The notes: generated by a model not told the origin, from the letters alone. A stretch of DNA of 64,000 nt from Photorhabdus luminescens subsp. luminescens (GCF_001083805.1 NZ_JXSK01000001.1:868001-932000), one strand, 5' to 3'; counted from the stretch's first letter, positions 10,119 to 18,324 are shown. Numbers and translations are program-made.

Positions 10119-10260
10119 TGTTACATATTAACTTCAACCTACTGACGATTAAAGCATATTTTAATAAAACAATGAAAAAACCCTTTTTTTCAAGAGAAAT
10201 AATATTTTATTAAAAATCAATAAATTAAAATCAGTCCTTAAAAAAGGGTCAAAAATAAGG
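10119..10260 (-). promoter_or_regulatory. Leader of the main CRISPR array
   Basis: AT-rich DNA directly after the last intact repeat, starting TGTTACATATTAAC and containing CCTACTGACGATTAAAGC and a run AAAAAACCCTTTTTTT. It is shared with the mini-locus leader at 8513-8625. It should hold the promoter for the minus-strand pre-crRNA and signals for spacer acquisition. Confidence 0.7.
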
Positions 10261-10345
10261 TGTGGAGAAAGCAGATTTTTAACGGTGATTTAATTCATCA
10301 TTACTAACTTGCTTTACTTCATTTGGTGACAGTACAGCGTAATAA

Positions 10346-10930
10346 TCAACTTTTTCCACTCCATTTTTCATCTGTCAATGCGGTTAATACGTGATCCTGC
10401 CAGACTCCATTAATCATCAAGTATTTCTTAGCATAACCTTCGCGTTCAAAACCCAATCGTTCCAACAATTTCCCACTACGATGGTTATCCGGCATATAAT
10501 TAGCCATAACCCGATGCATCCCCTGTTGACGTTGCATATAACGGATAGCGGGTTGTAAAGCTTCATACATCAACCCTTTTCCCTGCCACTTTTCACCAAG
10601 CGAATATCCCAAATAACAGGCATGAAAAGCCCCACGCAGAATATTACTGAAATTGGCAACACCAATAACTTCATTTTCATTTGGATCAAGTAGCAGAAAA
10701 TGAAAAGCCGCACTCTGTCTTTGCATTTCTATGATTAAATTCAATCGATTTATCCAGCCAGAAGGCTGGCAATGACTACTATCTCTGGTCGGCTCCCAAG
10801 GTTTAAGAAACTCGTGATTTTCTGAATAGTACTCAGCCAAACGATAAGCATCCCGCTCGTACACCAAACGCACCACCATTCGTTCTGTTATCAGACGAAC
10901 TTTCGGTAAAGTGGAACGATAACCAAACAT
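10346..10930 (-). CDS. rimJ: Ribosomal protein S5 N-acetyltransferase RimJ
   Basis: A 194-residue GNAT-family protein, the same length as E. coli RimJ, which acetylates the N-terminal alanine of ribosomal protein S5. Visible hallmarks are the N-terminal [18 protein letters not shown], then [19 protein letters not shown], the acetyl-CoA-binding block [15 protein letters not shown] (about residues 111-125), and [19 protein letters not shown] near the C-terminus. It is divergent from mdtH, as in E. coli. The CRISPR leader begins about 85 bp after its stop. Confidence 0.95.
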   Translation of the reverse strand: MFGYRSTLPKVRLITERMVVRLVYERDAYRLAEYYSENHEFLKPWEPTRDSSHCQPSGWINRLNLIIEMQRQSAAFHFLLLDPNENEVIGVANFSNILRGAFHACYLGYSLGEKWQGKGLMYEALQPAIRYMQRQQGMHRVMANYMPDNHRSGKLLERLGFEREGYAKKYLMINGVWQDHVLTALTDEKWSGKS

Positions 10931-11119
10931 TATTTCTCCCTAACTATATTAATTTATCCGTTAAAAATTTAAGCTATTTATCTGTAAAAAACAGCTTCCA
11001 GTCATTACTTTTACAATAAAAAAATATTATCCATAACTCACTATCCTAATGATCGAATTAAGTACAGAATATAAAGGAACTATTATTGTCCTCTCTTCTT
11101 ACTACTCCAATGGTGAGCA

Positions 11120-12325
11120 ATGTCACTGGTTTCACAAGCACGTAGCCTGGGTAAGTACTTCCTGTTATTCGATAACTTGTTGGTCGTTCTGGGTTTCTTC
11201 GTCGTATTTCCTTTAATATCAATACATTTTGTTGAGCAACTGGGTTGGGCCGCGCTGGTTGTCGGTTTTGCGCTTGGTTTACGCCAGTTTGTACAACAGG
11301 GCTTAGGCATTTTCGGCGGCGCAATTGCAGACCGTTTCGGCGCGAAGCCGATGATCGTCGCCGGCATGCTATTACGCGCTCTTGGTTTTGCTTTAATCGC
11401 CTTAGCCACCGAACCGTGGATACTGTGGATTGCCTGCATATTATCCGCACTGGGGGGCACCTTATTTGATCCTCCCCGGACCGCACTGGTCATCAAATTA
11501 ACCCGACCGCACGAGCGCGGCCGTTTCTTCTCTCTGCTGTTGATGCAGGACAGCGCAGGCGCGGTTATCGGCGCACTGATTGGTAGCTGGCTGCTGCAAT
11601 ATGATTTCCAATTTGTCTGTTGGACAGGCGCCGGTGTTTTCGTTCTGGCAGCCATCTGGAATGCATTATTCCTCCCTGCCTACCGAATTTCTACTACCCG
11701 CACTCCTATCTGGGAAGGGATGGAACGCGTTATTAAAGATCGTCGCTTCTTCACCTATGTATTGACGTTGACCGGCTACTTTATGCTGTCTGTCCAAGTG
11801 ATGTTGATGTTTCCGATTATCGTCAATGAAATCGCCGGAACACCCGCTGCGGTAAAATGGATGTACGCGATTGAAGCAACCCTATCGCTCACTTTACTGT
11901 ATCCGATCGCCCGTTGGAGCGAAAAACGATTCCGGCTAGAACAGCGTCTAATGGCCGGGCTTTTCCTGATGAGCCTGAGCATGTTCCCAGTCGGTTTGGT
12001 TGGTGAAATAAATACCTTGTTTGGCCTTATTTGTCTGTTCTATCTCGGTACCGTCACCGCTGAACCTGCCCGCGAAACATTAAGCGCTTCACTGGCTGAT
12101 CCGCGGGCGCGTGGCAGTTATATGGGATTTAGCCGTCTTGGACTGGCATTGGGCGGTGCCTTAGGTTATACCGGAGGCGGTTGGTTATATGATACCGGCC
12201 ATGCTCTGCATATGCCGCAACTGCCTTGGTTCCTGCTTGGGATTATTGGCTTGATAACCCTGTATGCCCTGCACCGTCAATTCAACCAACGTAAAATTGA
12301 ATCTGCCATGCTGAGCGGCAATTAA
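11120..12325 (+). CDS. mdtH: Major facilitator drug efflux protein MdtH
   Basis: A 401-residue, 12-helix major facilitator transporter matching E. coli MdtH (402 residues) from [19 protein letters not shown] onward. The MFS motif between helices 2 and 3 is present as [12 protein letters not shown] (about residues 65-76). E. coli MdtH confers modest fluoroquinolone tolerance when overproduced; the physiological substrate is unclear. It is followed 37 bp later by yceB on the same strand. Confidence 0.95.
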   Translation: MSLVSQARSLGKYFLLFDNLLVVLGFFVVFPLISIHFVEQLGWAALVVGFALGLRQFVQQGLGIFGGAIADRFGAKPMIVAGMLLRALGFALIALATEPWILWIACILSALGGTLFDPPRTALVIKLTRPHERGRFFSLLLMQDSAGAVIGALIGSWLLQYDFQFVCWTGAGVFVLAAIWNALFLPAYRISTTRTPIWEGMERVIKDRRFFTYVLTLTGYFMLSVQVMLMFPIIVNEIAGTPAAVKWMYAIEATLSLTLLYPIARWSEKRFRLEQRLMAGLFLMSLSMFPVGLVGEINTLFGLICLFYLGTVTAEPARETLSASLADPRARGSYMGFSRLGLALGGALGYTGGGWLYDTGHALHMPQLPWFLLGIIGLITLYALHRQFNQRKIESAMLSGN

Positions 12326-12362
12326 TGAGGTAAAATCTGCCCTCCAAAATAAAGGAGTCGAT

Positions 12363-12926
12363 ATGAGAAAATTTTTCTTGGGGGCAGTATTATTGCTAGC
12401 GGGGCTGATCAGTGGTTGCGATCAGTTCAAAGGTGTCAGTATTAGCGAAGAGTTAATTAATGGTTATCTGGCAAAACACGTCCATTACCAGAAACAAATT
12501 GAATTACATGGTATTGCCAACGCGGATATTGAATTGACAGAATTATCCAGCCAAATTGGCCGGACAGAACCAAACAAAATAGCGTTAACTGGACAAGCAA
12601 ACGTAAATATTACCTCCCTGCTTGGCCCAGCTAAGGCCGACATGAAACTCACCCTGAAAGCACAACCTGTTTTCGAACAGGAAAAAGCGGCTATTTTTCT
12701 GAAAGAATTGGAAATCGTCGATTACCAAATCACACCAGAAAAAATGGAAAAACCGATTAACGCATTAGTTCCTTATTTAAATAAATCACTTAACTCTTTC
12801 TTTGATACTCACCCGGTTTATGTATTAAAACCGGAACACAGCAAAGCTGAAGCCGCCGCTAAAACATTAGCAGAAAGGTTAGAAGTGAAACCTGGCAAAT
12901 TATTTATTACGCTGACCGATAAATAA
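12363..12926 (+). CDS. yceB: YceB family lipoprotein
   Basis: A 187-residue lipoprotein of the DUF1439 family. The signal peptide MRKFFLGAVLLLAGLISGC ends in a lipobox (LISGC, Cys19), so it should be lipid-anchored in the periplasm, probably at the outer membrane as Asp follows at +2 only as part of DQF (an inner-membrane retention signal is also possible). Ribosome site AAAGGAG lies 6-7 bases upstream. It adjoins mdtH as in E. coli. Function unknown; the family fold resembles lipid-binding tubular proteins. Confidence 0.88.
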   Translation: MRKFFLGAVLLLAGLISGCDQFKGVSISEELINGYLAKHVHYQKQIELHGIANADIELTELSSQIGRTEPNKIALTGQANVNITSLLGPAKADMKLTLKAQPVFEQEKAAIFLKELEIVDYQITPEKMEKPINALVPYLNKSLNSFFDTHPVYVLKPEHSKAEAAAKTLAERLEVKPGKLFITLTDK

Positions 12927-12944
12927 TTTTCATCAAGATATAGC

Positions 12945-12979
12945 AAAAAGGCAAATAATTCGAAATTATTTGCCTTTTT
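12945..12979. terminator. Bidirectional terminator between yceB and ycdY
   Basis: AAAAAGGCAAATAATT at 12945-12960 pairs with AATTATTTGCCTTTTT at 12964-12979 around a short loop. It has an A-run on one side and a T-run on the other, so it can end both convergent transcripts. Confidence 0.9.
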
Positions 12980-12991
12980 ATCATTTTAAAA

Positions 12992-13531
12992 TTAAGAATC
13001 TAACTCTTCTCTTAACGCCTGTAACGCTTCGCGGGTAATCACAGCTAATGTCCGGTAGAAACCAGTTGTTGCATGGGCTTCCACTTTACCCAAAAATTGC
13101 CCACACCACGGCAGAAGATACTCATCAAACAATACAATTTGCCCTTGAACCTCATCTTCCGCTGCCTGATCCTCCAGCCATGAAGCCCCTAATAGCAGAG
13201 AACCAAACTGATCGACTGGCCCATCTGACAACGGCATTCCCCGTTCAATCAGAAATTGACGAATATCGTTTTCACTCTCCCCGGTATAGTCAAAACGGCG
13301 GCCTGGCACACTAGCATTATCTCCATAAAACAGTGTCATATAATCAGTTTGCATTGCTGATAGATCACAATTTTGTTGCAAACGATCTAACAACGCATCT
13401 TGCTCCAATGGCCATGATTGCTTCAATTTACCTTCGACAATCACCGTCAAAAGCGGTTTCAGAATCGGGTCTTGCGGTTGACGATTAAATAAAGTCCCTA
13501 AAATACGGCAGACTATTGAAAATTCATTCAT
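12992..13531 (-). CDS. ycdY: TorD/DmsD-family chaperone YcdY
   Basis: A 179-residue all-helical protein matching E. coli YcdY, a TorD-family redox-enzyme-maturation chaperone reported to work with the zinc phosphatase YcdX. Shared blocks are MNEFSIVCRILG, RQPQDPILKPL, WPLEQDALLDRLQ, LLLGASWLEDQAAEDE and LLPWCGQFLGKVEAHATT. The start is the ATG at 13529-13531; upstream in-frame TTG reading adds only four residues. In E. coli ycdX lies between ghrA and ycdY; here ycdY directly precedes ghrA and ycdX is not present between them. Confidence 0.9.
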   Translation of the reverse strand: MNEFSIVCRILGTLFNRQPQDPILKPLLTVIVEGKLKQSWPLEQDALLDRLQQNCDLSAMQTDYMTLFYGDNASVPGRRFDYTGESENDIRQFLIERGMPLSDGPVDQFGSLLLGASWLEDQAAEDEVQGQIVLFDEYLLPWCGQFLGKVEAHATTGFYRTLAVITREALQALREELDS

Positions 13532-13603
13532 CTCAGTTTCCAAATAAATAGCAATTTTACCGTTATTGTCTCCAATAGCCGCCCCAACTGTAAAGAGACG
13601 TTA

Positions 13604-14545
13604 TTAATATCCTAGTTTCATATCCACAACACTGGTTGGTAATTCCCCTCTTTCAATCCGCTGAATATTTTCACTAATCGTATCCATAGCAATCTCGGGA
13701 ATAGTAATAGCTGCAATATGTGGCGTTACTGTTATACGGGGATGAGTCCAGAATGGGTGCATCTCTGGTAGAGGTTCCTCAACAAACACATCCAATGCAG
13801 CCCCGGCGATATAACCTTTCTCAATCGCCACCAACAGATCATGTTCTACTAAATGGGCGCCTCGTGCGATATTAATCAGATATGACTTTGGTTTTAGCTG
13901 GCTAAACAGCGATAAATTCAAAATACCACGTGTTTTGGGCGTATCGGGCAGCAAATTGATAATCACCTTACTACCGGAGAGAAAATCGCCCAATTGATCT
14001 TCACCGTGAAAATTAACTATGCTATTAACCTGTTTCGGAGTACGGCTCCAGCAACGCACCGTAAAGCCCAATTCAACTAACGTCTCTGCAACACCGCGCC
14101 CCAGAACACCGGTGCCCAACACGCCCACGACAAAATCTTTACGATCATGAGGTTCGAGTTGTTTCCACATCCTCTGCCCTTGTTGCAACTTATACTCATC
14201 CATGCGCCGCAAATAATGTAAAACCATTGCTACCGCGTATTCCTGCATTTGCAGCCTCATACCTGCATCTTCAAGCCGCATCAGTGGCACACCGGCGGGT
14301 AGCATCCCTGGTCTTTGTTGCTCTTGCTTCAAAATGGCCTCTACTCCTGCTCCTAAAGTAAAAATCCCCTTCAAACCGGAGCGATTAGCCAACATCTCAT
14401 AGGGAGGCGCCCAAACCATTGCATAATCCGCATGCTTATTATCGCCGCGTTTCCATTGGCGAATATGGATATTGGGCAGTCGTTGCTGCATACCTTGAAT
14501 CCACTGAGCAGCATCAAAAAAGGGGTGGTAAAAGATAATCTCCAT
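13604..14545 (-). CDS. ghrA: Glyoxylate/hydroxypyruvate reductase A
   Basis: A 313-residue D-2-hydroxyacid dehydrogenase matching E. coli GhrA (312 residues). It reduces glyoxylate and hydroxypyruvate with NADPH. The dinucleotide-binding motif GVLGTGVLGRGVA lies near residue 160. The catalytic Arg is in INIARGAHLVEHDLL, the Glu in VFVEEPLPEMHPFW and the His in TPHIAAITIPE. The start MEIIFYHPFFDAAQWI matches the family. It lies beside tRNA-Ser(GGA) as in E. coli, where serX flanks ghrA. Confidence 0.93.
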   Translation of the reverse strand: MEIIFYHPFFDAAQWIQGMQQRLPNIHIRQWKRGDNKHADYAMVWAPPYEMLANRSGLKGIFTLGAGVEAILKQEQQRPGMLPAGVPLMRLEDAGMRLQMQEYAVAMVLHYLRRMDEYKLQQGQRMWKQLEPHDRKDFVVGVLGTGVLGRGVAETLVELGFTVRCWSRTPKQVNSIVNFHGEDQLGDFLSGSKVIINLLPDTPKTRGILNLSLFSQLKPKSYLINIARGAHLVEHDLLVAIEKGYIAGAALDVFVEEPLPEMHPFWTHPRITVTPHIAAITIPEIAMDTISENIQRIERGELPTSVVDMKLGY

Positions 14546-14588
14546 GACTACTTATCCTCAATCTTACATTTTCATACAGGGTTATCTG

Positions 14589-14704
14589 ATGATTGAGAGT
14601 AGGTTGCAAGTCCCTTTGTTAATCATCATTACGAAAATTTTGAGAATGTTAAGTAGTTAACGAATTCATTTTTTTCTTATCGAAGGGCTTGCACCTAACT
14701 ATCT
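14589..14704. repeat. Imperfect inverted repeat between ghrA and tRNA-Ser
   Basis: AGTAGGTTGCAAGTCCCTT near 14590-14608 is an imperfect inverted copy of AAGGGCTTGCACCTAACT near 14685-14702, about 75 bp apart. It could be a tiny inverted-repeat element or a long hairpin; I see no coding capacity. No other feature was seen in the remaining spacer except the tRNA promoter. Confidence 0.35.
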
Positions 14705-14791
14705 CAGCGGCATCGGGTGAATACCAATTCACCGAATTGACTCTTATTTAGCTAAGCAATCAAAAAACCAAAGAAAAATATCAGAAGAGTG

Positions 14792-14820
14792 TTGACGCTT
14801 GTAACGGTTTTCCCTATAGT
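14792..14820 (+). promoter_or_regulatory. Sigma-70 promoter of tRNA-Ser
   Basis: TTGACG (14792-14797), a 17-bp spacer, and TATAGT (14815-14820), followed by the GC-rich AGCGCCCCG. This is a near-consensus promoter with the GC-rich discriminator typical of stringently controlled stable-RNA genes. It lies about 48 bp upstream of the mature tRNA end. Confidence 0.85.
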
Positions 14821-14874
14821 AGCGCCCCGTTGCAGCGACGATGTTAAACAAAGTTGCTGGAATGAAAAAAAGAT

Positions 14875-14964
14875 GGTGAGGTGTCCGAGAGGCTGAAGGA
14901 GCACGCCTGGAAAGTGTGTATACGTGAAAACGTATCGAGGGTTCGAATCCCTCCCTCACCGCCA
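14875..14964 (+). tRNA. serX: tRNA-Ser(GGA)
   Basis: A 90-base class II tRNA starting GGTGAGGTGTCCGAGAGGC. The acceptor stem GGTGAGG pairs with CCTCACC, the anticodon is GGA in CCTGGAAAGTG, and there is a long variable arm around ACGTGAAAACGT. The T-loop is GGTTCGAATCC and the encoded 3' end is GCCA. It reads UCC and UCU serine codons. The place next to ghrA corresponds to E. coli serX, a known integration site of pathogenicity islands; accessory DNA begins directly after it here too. Confidence 0.97.
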
Positions 14965-14977
14965 GAATTGAAGAGAA

Positions 14978-15004
14978 GCTCAGGTTTACCACTTGGGCTT
15001 TTTT
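14978..15004 (+). terminator. Terminator in first tRNA-linked repeat unit
   Basis: GCTCAGGT (14978-14985) pairs with ACTTGGGC (14991-14998, with G-T pairs), followed by TTTTTT. This should end the tRNA transcript. Confidence 0.8.
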
Positions 15005-15149
15005 ACTTGTATATACCCCCGATGCAGGGAGGGTTGAGAACCCTCGACTAGGGTTCGACAAAACGGCTTGCCGTTTTGGACCGCCAACGGCGGCCCGTAG
15101 GGTGAGCGCAGCGAATCCATCCCTCCCTCACCGCCAGATTCGAAAGAAA

Positions 15150-15176
15150 GCTCAGGTTTACCACCTGGGCTTTTTT
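15150..15176 (+). terminator. Terminator in second tRNA-linked repeat unit
   Basis: GCTCAGGT (15150-15157) pairs with ACCTGGGC (15163-15170), followed by TTTTTT. The equivalent in the third unit (about 15322-15347) is degenerate. Confidence 0.75.
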
Positions 15177-15493
15177 ACTTGTATATACCTCCAATGCAGG
15201 GAGGGTCGAGAACCCTCGACTAGGGTTCGACAAAACGGCCTGCCGTTTTGGACCGCCAACGGCGGCCCGTAGGGTGAGTGCAGCGAATCCATCCCTCCCT
15301 CACCGCCAGAATTGAAGAGAAGCTCAGATTAAACACTTGGGCTTCTTTGCTTGTATATACCTCCGATGCAGGGAGGGTCGAGAACCCTCGCCAGGGTTCG
15401 ACAAAACGGCCTGCCGTTTTGGTCCGCCAACGGCGACCCGTAGGGTGAGCGCAGCGAATCCCTCCCTCTCCGTCACACCTTAGTTCAAATGAT

Positions 15494-15540
15494 GTTGCGT
15501 AACAAGGAACACTTTGCTATAAGATTTCTTGTAGCGCAAC
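15494..15540 (+). promoter_or_regulatory. higBA promoter and likely HigA operator
   Basis: TTGCGT (15495-15500), 17-bp spacer, TATAAG (15518-15523) form a good sigma-70 promoter. An inverted repeat brackets it: GTTGCGTAACAAG at 15494-15506 and CTTGTAGCGCAAC at 15528-15540, matching at 11 of 13 positions. One half overlaps the -35 box and the other lies just after the -10 box, the expected place for autorepression by HigA. Confidence 0.65.
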
Positions 15541-15555
15541 ACGGAGCGATAAGGA

Positions 15556-15834
15556 ATGATAAAGAGTTTCAAGCATAAAGGACTGCGCCAATTTTTTGAA
15601 AAAGGTGTTTCTGTTGGAATTAACCCTCAACATGCAAACAAACTCCGCCAACGACTCGCTGTTATTAACGAAGCTGAGGATATAGGGGAAATCAATCTTC
15701 CCGGATACAATCTACATCCTTTAACGGGAAACAGACAAGGACAGTGGGCAATTACCATTTCAGGAAATTGGCGTGTAACATTCGAATTTATCGATGGTGA
15801 TGCGTACATCGTTAACTACGAGGATTATCACTAA
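15556..15834 (+). CDS. higB: HigB-type mRNA interferase toxin
   Basis: A 92-residue RelE-superfamily toxin starting [17 protein letters not shown]. It has the family core [20 protein letters not shown], then [24 protein letters not shown] at the C-terminus. Such toxins cleave ribosome-bound mRNA. The gene is toxin-first, and its stop codon TAA overlaps the ATG of higA (TAATG), so translation is coupled. Key residues appear intact, so the module is probably functional. Confidence 0.93.
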   Translation: MIKSFKHKGLRQFFEKGVSVGINPQHANKLRQRLAVINEAEDIGEINLPGYNLHPLTGNRQGQWAITISGNWRVTFEFIDGDAYIVNYEDYH

Positions 15835-16136
15835 TGAAAATGTTTAACCCGCCTCATCCAGGCGAAATTATTGCTGACTCTTTGGAAGAACTAGGTTTAG
15901 GAATTCGTGATCTAGCGCGAGCATTGAATGTTGCTCCATCTACAGCTCAACGTCTAGTGTCGTGTAAAGCAGCAGTCACACCAGAGATGGCAATAAAACT
16001 ATCAAAAGTACTTGGTAGCTCTCCACGGTTGTGGCTAAAACTGCAAGAAACTTATAGCCTTGATAAAGCAGAAAAGACAGTTGATATTTCCAAACTGACT
16101 CCGTTATTTAAACCTGTCCATTTATCTCATACCTAA
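15834..16136 (+). CDS. higA: HigA-type antitoxin
   Basis: A 100-residue XRE-type HTH protein starting [20 protein letters not shown]. The HTH segment [48 protein letters not shown] is at about residues 24-72. The NPPHPGEI start and the SPRLWLKLQ end are diagnostic of the HigA family. It neutralises HigB and represses its own operon, probably through the inverted repeat at 15494-15540. Confidence 0.93.
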   Translation: MKMFNPPHPGEIIADSLEELGLGIRDLARALNVAPSTAQRLVSCKAAVTPEMAIKLSKVLGSSPRLWLKLQETYSLDKAEKTVDISKLTPLFKPVHLSHT

Positions 16137-16155
16137 CTTATGGAGAGAATAAATC

Positions 16156-16401
16156 ATGTCTCAGGCGACGATTAAAAAGTGGGGAAATAGCCCATTAGTA
16201 AGGCTGCCCATAGCTGTTATGAAAATGGCGCCTTTAAGTGCTGATGATACCGTCAATATTTCTGTAGAAGATGGAAAAGTAGTTATTATTCCTGTCAAAG
16301 CAAAAGAATATAACCTTGATGCGTTATTGGCTGGCGTAAAAGATGAAAATATTCATGCTGAGGTAGATTTCGGCGCACCAGTAGGAAAGGAAATATTATA
16401 A
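16156..16401 (+). CDS. mazE: MazE/PemI-type antitoxin
   Basis: An 81-residue AbrB-fold protein starting MSQATIKKWGNSPLVRLP, the classical MazE DNA-binding hairpin, followed by DDTVNISVEDGKVVIIPV and an acidic C-terminal toxin-binding tail. It has a clear GGAGA ribosome site. It begins 19 bp after higA on the same strand, so two toxin-antitoxin modules lie in tandem. The stop TAA (16399-16401) leads directly into the mazF region in the same frame. Confidence 0.92.
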   Translation: MSQATIKKWGNSPLVRLPIAVMKMAPLSADDTVNISVEDGKVVIIPVKAKEYNLDALLAGVKDENIHAEVDFGAPVGKEIL

Positions 16402-16425
16402 GTAATTAATCGCTATATCCCTGAT

Positions 16426-16734
16426 ATGGGAGATATTATTTGGCTTGATTTTGACCCGCAAACGGGACGTGAACATGCCGGACATCGCCCCGCTATTGTA
16501 CTAAGCCCTGCGGCTTATAACGGTCAAATAGGATTGATGCTATGTTGCCCTATGACAACGAAAATTAAAGATTATCCCTTTGAGGTTGTAATTAGTAGAA
16601 ACCCCGACAGTGTTGTGCTTTCCGATCAAGTAAAAAGCCTTGACTGGAGGAAACTTAACGCCATCAAGAAAGGTAAAGTTTCTGATGATGTTTTAGCCGA
16701 GGTCAGAGCAAAAGCCAAAACATTAATAGGGTAA
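16426..16734 (+). CDS. mazF: MazF/PemK-type mRNA interferase, start uncertain
   Basis: A 102-residue reading from ATG 16426 with the MazF hallmarks MGDIIWLDFDPQTGREHAGH, then RPAIVLSP, the YPFEVVI strand, LSDQVKSLDWR and the KAKTLIG end. These toxins cut RNA at short motifs. E. coli MazF begins MVSRYVPDMGD. Here codons for VINRYIPD lie upstream and in frame, but the position of the expected ATG is the mazE TAA, and no ATG, GTG or TTG lies between. The visible start therefore omits eight conserved N-terminal residues. Activity may be weakened, or an unusual start may be used. Confidence 0.85.
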   Translation: MGDIIWLDFDPQTGREHAGHRPAIVLSPAAYNGQIGLMLCCPMTTKIKDYPFEVVISRNPDSVVLSDQVKSLDWRKLNAIKKGKVSDDVLAEVRAKAKTLIG

Positions 16735-16770
16735 ATACTCACAAGCTCAGTTCAAAATAGGTACAGGACT

Positions 16771-17202
16771 TTAATTCTTCTCGACTAAAAACAAAATGGT
16801 ACGCTTCGTAACATTTTGTTTTATATTTATGAGTACATTATCTTTACGCCAATATTCATCATGCCAATATTCGTCAAAGTATTTTTCAAAACCCATACTT
16901 TCAACATACTTTATTAGCTCTGCTTTACTATTCGAATTCACATTTGAGAAAACAATTTTATTAGTCATTATTGGTGTTCCATCAGGCGAATCATAATATA
17001 TGGCATAATCATCTGAAACCAAGGGAATATTTTTAATTTCCTCAAAGGTAAACATATTATAATAAATAAAATTCCCTTTCGTATATGACAAATTAACATT
17101 TGCAAGCGACATAATAAAAATTAAAGTACATCCAATGAGAATAGATATCACAACGATTATACGTATAAAACTACTCAATCGAAATCCCAGCATATTCCAC
17201 AT
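16771..17202 (-). CDS. Hypothetical protein with one N-terminal membrane helix
   Basis: A 143-residue protein I do not recognise. An N-terminal hydrophobic segment (about residues 11-36) is followed by a polar domain with NIPLVSDDYAIYYDSPDGT and an aromatic, acidic stretch YFDEYWHDEYWRKDN near residue 110. It looks like a membrane-anchored periplasmic-facing protein. Very low GC content suggests acquired DNA. It is convergent with mazF and has no partner gene. It may be ordinary Photorhabdus accessory content. Confidence 0.6.
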   Translation of the reverse strand: MWNMLGFRLSSFIRIIVVISILIGCTLIFIMSLANVNLSYTKGNFIYYNMFTFEEIKNIPLVSDDYAIYYDSPDGTPIMTNKIVFSNVNSNSKAELIKYVESMGFEKYFDEYWHDEYWRKDNVLINIKQNVTKRTILFLVEKN

Positions 17203-17742
17203 CCAAGTTAATCCCAGTCCGATCGCTAATATGAATTATATCATGACTTGTTTTTATACCCTATGGATTTCAAGATTCTTTACTTACTATTCCTAACTTC
17301 TCCGTGTAAACCAGTCTTCCTTATTCTATATCAAACATTGTAGTCATTATAACTCCTGTAATTTATTAAAGCACTATTTTCTACCTATCATACTTTATTT
17401 CGGAACCAGTTATTTTTTCTTCTCAATTATTGATAACCTGATCAAGTTGGGATTAGTTCATAAATACCCGGCCTTTTTACTTGTATAAATAACTTTCCAA
17501 AATGGTGCTACACCTTATCTACCAACAACCCTATTTATAACAATGAGTTGAATAAAACCATGTGTAGCGGAATTATGAAACCTTATTTATACCCCCAATG
17601 CCGGGAAGATCGAAAACCCTAGAACAGGGTTCGACAAAACGGCAATATATTTACCTCGAAAGCATTGAACAAAAGATATTAACTACCAAATGTTGGGGAC
17701 TAAACAGATATAAAAAACCACCCGAAGGTGGCTATTGTCGTC
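17203..17742. repeat. Intergenic DNA with degenerate tRNA-linked repeat pieces
   Basis: Two pieces resemble the 172-bp tRNA-Ser-linked unit. Near 17468-17494 is CCGGCCTTTTTACTTGTATA, like the terminator tail of that unit. Near 17586-17643 is ATACCCCCAATGCCGGGAAG, followed by an AACCCTAGAACAGGGTTCGACAAAACGGC block. The rest shows no gene. The match is by eye, but the second block preserves the order and spacing of the unit. Confidence 0.6.
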
Positions 17743-18324
17743 TCAAACATCTTCATCCAATTTTTCACGATCTAATTCCAGTAATTCTTGGAATTCCTTT
17801 AATCCCTTTAATTCCTGGATTTTTTCTCCGAAATCTGGGAGCGTATAAACATCTGGACTCGTATAAATCAGTTGACTGGTTTCTATGCCTTCTTTGCCAC
17901 ATATTATATGTATATCAACTAATACCGTATTATTATCATAACCTATAGACATAGTTCCATTGTATTTTAGCGCGTTCTCAAATTCTTCTTTTGATGGATA
18001 CGATGATCCATCTCCGTACTTTTTCGTTAACGATTTGCTTACTGGCTTCACAAGTCTGCCAATATTAATCTCTAATCTTTTAAATTTCCCATTTAAAAAA
18101 AATGCCATTGCTTCACGCTTTTTGTTAGCAAACGAAAAGTCAGAACATGAATAAAGTGATACTTCTTCTATTCGAGAATCTCCCTCAAATTTTTCAAAAT
18201 CACATAACCTCTTCGAAAGAAACTCTTCTTCTGTCATGCCAAACTTTGCATCTTTATACCCATCAACTGCCATTGCACCAAAGCTAATCATTCCCAATGC
18301 AAGCATAACTGCCAATTTTTTCAT
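17743..18324 (-). CDS. Hypothetical exported protein
   Basis: A 193-residue protein with signal peptide MKKLAVMLALGMISFGAMA, likely cleaved before VDGYKDAKFG. The mature part starts with a KFGMTEEEF-type motif often found in small periplasmic proteins that sense or bind unknown ligands. It has a Cys pair (LCDFEKF and YSCSDF), another Cys at HIICGKEG, and an acidic, Leu/Glu-rich helical C-terminus. I cannot assign a function. It lies downstream of luxE on the same strand, about 170 bp away, with its own GGAGA ribosome site, so read-through from lux is possible. Confidence 0.65.
   Translation of the reverse strand: MKKLAVMLALGMISFGAMAVDGYKDAKFGMTEEEFLSKRLCDFEKFEGDSRIEEVSLYSCSDFSFANKKREAMAFFLNGKFKRLEINIGRLVKPVSKSLTKKYGDGSSYPSKEEFENALKYNGTMSIGYDNNTVLVDIHIICGKEGIETSQLIYTSPDVYTLPDFGEKIQELKGLKEFQELLELDREKLDEDV

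Larger units (their letters stand above)
14965..15476 (+). repeat. Three 172-bp tandem units each ending in a tRNA-Ser 3' copy
   Basis: Units span 14965-15136, 15137-15308 and 15309-about 15476, the last somewhat shorter and more diverged. Each contains a terminator-like hairpin, a GATGCAGGGAGGGT block, GGGTTCGACAAAACGGC with its own inverted repeat, CCGCCAACGGCG, and ends with about 20 bases of the tRNA 3' end (CCCTCCCTCACCGCCA). The third copy of that end is mutated to CTCTCCGTCA. The arrangement closely parallels E. coli tyrT, where 178-bp units carrying the tRNA-Tyr 3' end produce rtT RNA. Short minus-strand reading frames across the units look like shadows. Confidence 0.92.

Noticed and set aside
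9126-10137. Several 60-116 codon readings in both directions with repeated LSCLYGSE, VHCRTGSLE or SLPYRQLRK motifs
   Set aside because: They are translations of the CRISPR repeat itself, recurring every 20 codons.
14744-15233. Two minus-strand readings starting MSNPSRGFSTLPA
   Set aside because: They lie across the tRNA and the tandem units; the similarity only reflects the DNA repeat.
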